Source: Ampelocalamus luodianensis (Eukaryota > Streptophyta > Magnoliopsida > Poales > Poaceae). Taken from it: 64,000 bases of DNA. The stretch lies in assembly GCA_036346255.1 (NCBI GenBank), contig CM070628.1, positions 18,615,840 through 18,679,839 on the forward strand, written 5' to 3'. The notes beneath the pieces are model-generated. The model was given only the letters and a program-made list of their open reading frames with translations. It made no database searches and was not told where the DNA came from. Position 1 is the first letter of the stretch; each line of letters begins with the position of its first letter. The position numbers were made by a program, and so were the translations under genes. Below, one piece after another: positions 60,506 through 64,000 of this stretch.

Positions 60506-60900
60506 CAGGATGGGATCAGTTGCCGTGGAAGCAAGGATTGGCAGCGGGAGGGTTGCCGTGGTAGGAGAGGGGTTGGAGCAGCAGCGGGGATTGGTGGTGC
60601 GGCAAGGGGGATTGGTGACACGACAGGGATTGGTGGTAGTGCGGGGCAGCGAGGATTTGTGGTGGCACGGTAGCAAAACTCCAGAGGTTGCGGAAGTGGA
60701 TGACACAAAGGAAACATGAGATGCAACTAAACAATGATGAAATAGATTCCAACTAAACTAGAGATCAGCAACTTACATGACGATGTAGCCAAAAATTCGA
60801 CAAGCAAAATATCGAAACGAAAATGATCTAACCATAATTTTTTTTTGTGATTTTCGTGGCTTTGTGGATTGTAGGAAAAAAATTCTCACCGATGAACTGT

Positions 60901-60913
60901 AGCTCTGATACCA
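60901..60913 (-). promoter_or_regulatory. Primer-binding site, tRNA-iMet
   Basis: The minus strand reads TGGTATCAGAGCT two bases past the LTR end (60916), an exact match to the classic initiator-methionine tRNA site. This fixes 60916 as the 5' LTR border. Confidence 0.85.
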
Positions 60914-61175
60914 GTTGATGATCCATAAAGATCCTATTCTGGCCAGATCTTTCGATGAGAAGGTAAGTTCGGTCATAGTCGCTCAACTCTCATGATCCTG
61001 GCAACGAACTCGCAAGGCTCGAAACAACGCAACCACTGAATTGTTGGATAAGTCATTATTAACCGTGCACGAATACCCAGATGACCTAATCACGAAGATC
61101 AATTCCTACATATACCAAAGAAGCATGCAAGAACAAGATAGATAAGCAATTTGGAATTGCAAATAGGAATTGAAA

Positions 61176-61992
61176 AGGTATGGAAATTATCTACATTTTT
61201 CGTTATATTGAGATCCCCTGATTTTCCCTTTTACTAACAGTTTTATCCAGTTTTCTATAGACTGTCCCAATGCTGACAGATCAGCAGGACACTGATACTA
61301 AAAAATTCATAACTCCCTGACCGTTAATCGGATTTGGGCATTATTAGCGGCCACTGAAAGCTAAGAACATTATCTACATAACTCTAGGAGACCAAAACTC
61401 CTAATTCGGCCTCTAAACACACGAAACTGACCGTGCAATAATCTGGACATAACGTGATCTATTAAACCGACGTAAATCAATCTACCAAACGACATCAACC
61501 GCAACTACTACGCATCAACCAACGAAGAACACGTGACGTTACCCTTATATAATCGCAGCAAGATGATGAACTTTCCCTGCGAAGTTGATCTCCTCTCCTT
61601 TCTTCACTTGATCGGCAGTAGGGAGCACCGACGGCGAGGAAGGGAGGCACCAATGGAGGGGGCACCACCATGGAGGAGAGGGCATGATACAGTAGTTGTG
61701 CTACAGTGACGGCGGCAGCACTGTAGCTACAATGCAGTTAGGGTTTCTCCCTTCCTTTTATTGGTGGTCGACCCCTCATGGGCCTCTTGGGCCAAGGCCC
61801 GAAGCCCAAGTTGCCGAAGAACTGCAGAAACCCCCCTTTTTTATGTTTAATTTCTCTTTTGAACGCTTTCTTTCGTAGAATAAATCGTAGTATTACATTA
61901 AAACCCCTCTTTCTCCTGTTCAATCGCTTTGATAAAAAAAATATTCTCCCGATTTAATTATTCTCTCTCGATTTAATTTTTGGGGTATTACA
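61176..61992 (-). mobile_element. LTR fragment with TGTAATACCCC start
   Basis: The minus strand starts TGTAATACCCC at 61992 and runs to about 61176, where it joins the gag-protease element's LTR. It is a diverged relative of the Tekay-type LTR (shared blocks near 61200 and 61350), with the 3' part missing. No gene is seen. Confidence 0.6.
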
Positions 61993-62483
61993 CCAACCCC
62001 GACACCCCTTCCCCTCGCACATTGCTCAGATTGCTTAGTGGCTTTGATTGCCATCTGCTTCGTGAGTATCATAGCATTTCAATTTAATTACCCCTTTGCA
62101 TTTGATATATTCATATTACAATATGGTGTCGTAGACTTGATATTAATGTTCTGTGATGATAATAGTCTTGTACTAAAATTATTTTGATAATCGGGTTTGA
62201 ACTTGATCTCTAATTGAAATGGAATACTTACTACTATTGAATGATCTTTAGCATTTAGTCTGTTACTTTCAGTTGGTTAATTGGTTGAACCTCTAAGTTC
62301 TGTGATCCAATTCATAATGCATGCTATTATGTTAGTAGATCAAGTGTTGTTTGCTGACTTGGAGGATTTACATGTTTATATATCAATTATGTCATTTAAT
62401 TGGTGTGTTTACCCATATACATAGAGAATCTTATGATAATATGTTCATGCCTGTCAGAACTTCTATTTCTTTTGAAGATTTCG
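61993..62483 (+). other. CACTA F leader before TNPA
   Basis: Sequence with TCTGTGATGATAATAGTCTTG and similar words resembling the TNPA intron at 26740-27235. It therefore probably corresponds to the TNPA leader and first intron of element F. Confidence 0.45.
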
Positions 62484-64000
62484 GCCGCTCATTCTTCGTC
62501 ATCATCGCCTCATGCATCTGATATGCCATCCTCTGGAAAATCCAAGCGCAAAGAAAGAGGAATATCGAAAAGGTCCAAGGGCCGATTTACCATCACAAGA
62601 GTTGATGCGTCTGGATCCCTCTGAGTCCTAGCCGAGCAGCGTCCGCATTCCAGACAATAGTTGGAATAGGGGCACGCCAATGGGTCAGGATCACCTACGA
62701 TTTGTGGAAGGAGTTGACTGATGTTGAGAAAACTCGGCTGGTAGCGGAAATTTTATGATCGTTTCAGATCTCGGAACAACACCAGGCCTCCGTGCAATGA
62801 TACACATTGCTAGCGGCATGTAAAGCGTGGATGAACTTCAAGAGTACGCTTATCAAGAATTACGTGGAGAAGGATCTGACGCCCTTCTAGAAGTATCCAT
62901 TCGTGGAGGAGTACTGGGAAGACTTTGTGAGGAAGAAGACGACAAATAATTTTAGGAGTGAAAGTGCAGCGCACAAGGCCCTCCAAGCAAAAAAACACAC
63001 ACCCCCATAGACTTAGCACCACTGGGTATGCAGGTAAAATCACACAATGGAGGGATCAGGACGAGCATGCAAGCCGGTTGGATGCCTCCCCGCCATTTGT
63101 TAGGATCCCTGATGAGCGCGCCTAACACTAGCTAATAGCGAGTTTATCTACCATGTATTTGGGGGCCATCTTCTTTCCAAACCCCGTAGACGAGGAAGTG
63201 TCCCGGCACCTAGTAAGATATCGAACTACCTAGTTTGTAATTACTCGATAACTTTATAGGAAGTCAAATAACATGTCAGGCTCTTGTAGGAAGATCTGTG
63301 TACTGCACAATCTTTCTAAGGCTCATTCCAGGCAATCAGGTAGAGAGATATACTCTTCGTGTCCCTGGAAAACAAGGAGCATCCGGGCACATGAGAGGCA
63401 TTGGTCTTTATATTTCATGCAAAGATGGATTCCCAAAGGACTCCGGGGTGTGCCAGAATAAGAAGAGAGCCACAGCCGAGCGCGAAGCACTGCTACGAGA
63501 GGAGATTCGTGCATCCATCAGAGAGGAAAGGCTTAGGGGAAATCAGTTGGAAGCCCCCGCCGCTACTCTGCTAGCCAGTGCCCCAAACTTCCGAGTAGCT
63601 GTGTGTCCAACCATAACTTAGAAATCGGTGACAGATTTCCTGTTGATGACATCTTGGTAATAATTATTATCTCTGGAATGCTCGATCCATTGATAGGCCT
63701 GTTGGAGTAGCTAATTTTGTATCATTTTGTAGGTGGCTACGAAGTGCAAGCTCCATGTGAGATGTGCCTCCATTGCCTTGGATGGTGCTTGGGGCCAGAC
63801 GTATCCATCCGGTGTCGAGGCCTTGCTACACGGTGTAAATATAGCGTCGGGTTTGGCAAAAGTGAATGTGGACGGTGTTTATGCAAATTTTGAGGTTGTC
63901 CAACTGGAGATGCGCCCAAACGACGAGGTCGTGTCTTTAGGGCAAGCCATTGGAGCATTCATCCAGTGGCCCAATAGAGGCATCTGCCTAGCGCTACCTA
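62484..64000 (+). pseudogene. TNPA-type transposase, 3' end off window
   Basis: The opening at 62484-62624 reads SSSSSPHASDMPSSGKSKRK and a basic stretch. Transposase_24-like pieces follow in other frames (NFKSTLIKNYVEKDL near 62830, and a decayed region near 63050). Then GVCQNKKRATAEREALLREE, a coiled coil (63400-63620), and a last domain from 63731 (LHVRCASIALDGAWGQTY, GAFIQWPNRGICLAL), resembling the DUF8039 domain of TNPA genes. Several stops separate the parts. The Ulp1-like part, if present, is beyond 64000. Confidence 0.7.

Larger units (their letters stand above)
56268..61175 (-). mobile_element. Gag-protease-only gypsy element
   Basis: Direct LTR repeats start TGATGAACCATGAAGG at 56268 and TGATGATCCATAAAG at 60916, and a PBS identical to the tRNA-iMet type lies at 60901-60913. 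Minus-strand gag and protease are present, but no RT, RNase H or integrase motif was found, so it is non-autonomous. The left flank is GGTTG; the right LTR is cut near 61175, so no duplicate is visible. The LTR length is uncertain (about 0.5-0.75 kb). Confidence 0.75.
41130..64000 (+). mobile_element. CACTA element F, nested, runs off right edge
   Basis: Left TIR CACTACTACAAAAAGG at 41130, preceded by ATT. Then come hairpin array 5, a leader interrupted by a complete gypsy element, TNP2 (plus), further LTR element insertions, and TNPA (plus). If all parts belong together, TNP2 and TNPA are in tandem. The right TIR is outside the window. Confidence 0.65.

Noticed and set aside
60102..60719. 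205-codon plus-strand open frame
   Set aside because: It comes from 45-bp repeats and GC-rich leader of the minus-strand gag-protease element.

Overview
The window looks like intergenic heterochromatin from a grass genome. I infer Poaceae from the element families: a Sirevirus-type Ty1/copia element, a Tekay/Del-type Ty3/gypsy chromovirus, and CACTA (En/Spm) transposons with TIR CACTACTACAAAAAGG and TNP2, TNPA and Ulp1-like genes. The species cannot be named from the sequence alone. I found no convincing single-copy host gene, no tRNA or rRNA, no CRISPR and no microbial gene. Almost every base can be assigned to a mobile element, and most coding regions are broken.

The layout is a set of insertions within insertions. 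(A) 1179-20726 is a minus-strand Sirevirus-like copia element with 3.4-kb LTRs. It carries a gag gene but no recognisable pol. Its internal region holds a 4.4-kb solo LTR (5987-10369, TSD ATTTG). Its right LTR holds a second solo LTR of the same family in the opposite orientation (15195-19598, TSD AAAGC). Its left LTR abuts another gypsy-type LTR (1-1175). (B) 20727-29963 is a CACTA element cut on its left by A. It has a TNP2 transposase pseudogene (minus), a small unknown gene (minus), and a TNPA/Ulp1-like gene (plus), with arrays of ATCACAGACGGTT hairpin repeats between and around them. (C) 29964-31890 is the 3' part of an LTR that B appears to have entered. (D) 31891-35242 is a second CACTA fragment, minus strand, with TNPA and an Ulp1-like peptidase whose catalytic residues are still visible. 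LTR C appears to have entered it. (E) 35243-37364 and 40785-41129 are two halves of a coiled-coil, transposon-associated gene split by a 3.4-kb solo LTR (37365-40784). (F) 41130 to the window end is a third CACTA element. It is interrupted by a complete Tekay-type gypsy element (41813-51350, TSD GCTTC), an LTR fragment (52165-53817), a gypsy element with gag and protease only (56268 to about 61175), and another LTR fragment (to 61992). Its TNPA gene runs off the right edge.

How the parts work together: in CACTA elements TNP2 is the catalytic transposase, and TNPA-type proteins bind the subterminal repeats. The gag-only copia and gag-protease gypsy elements lack reverse transcriptase and integrase, so they could have moved only with enzymes supplied by relatives.

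The points most worth following up are the CGGT-N3-ACCG palindrome clusters in the Sirevirus LTR and internal region, the divergent TNP2/TNPA layout with internal hairpin arrays and a small extra gene, and the conserved Ulp1-like catalytic residues.
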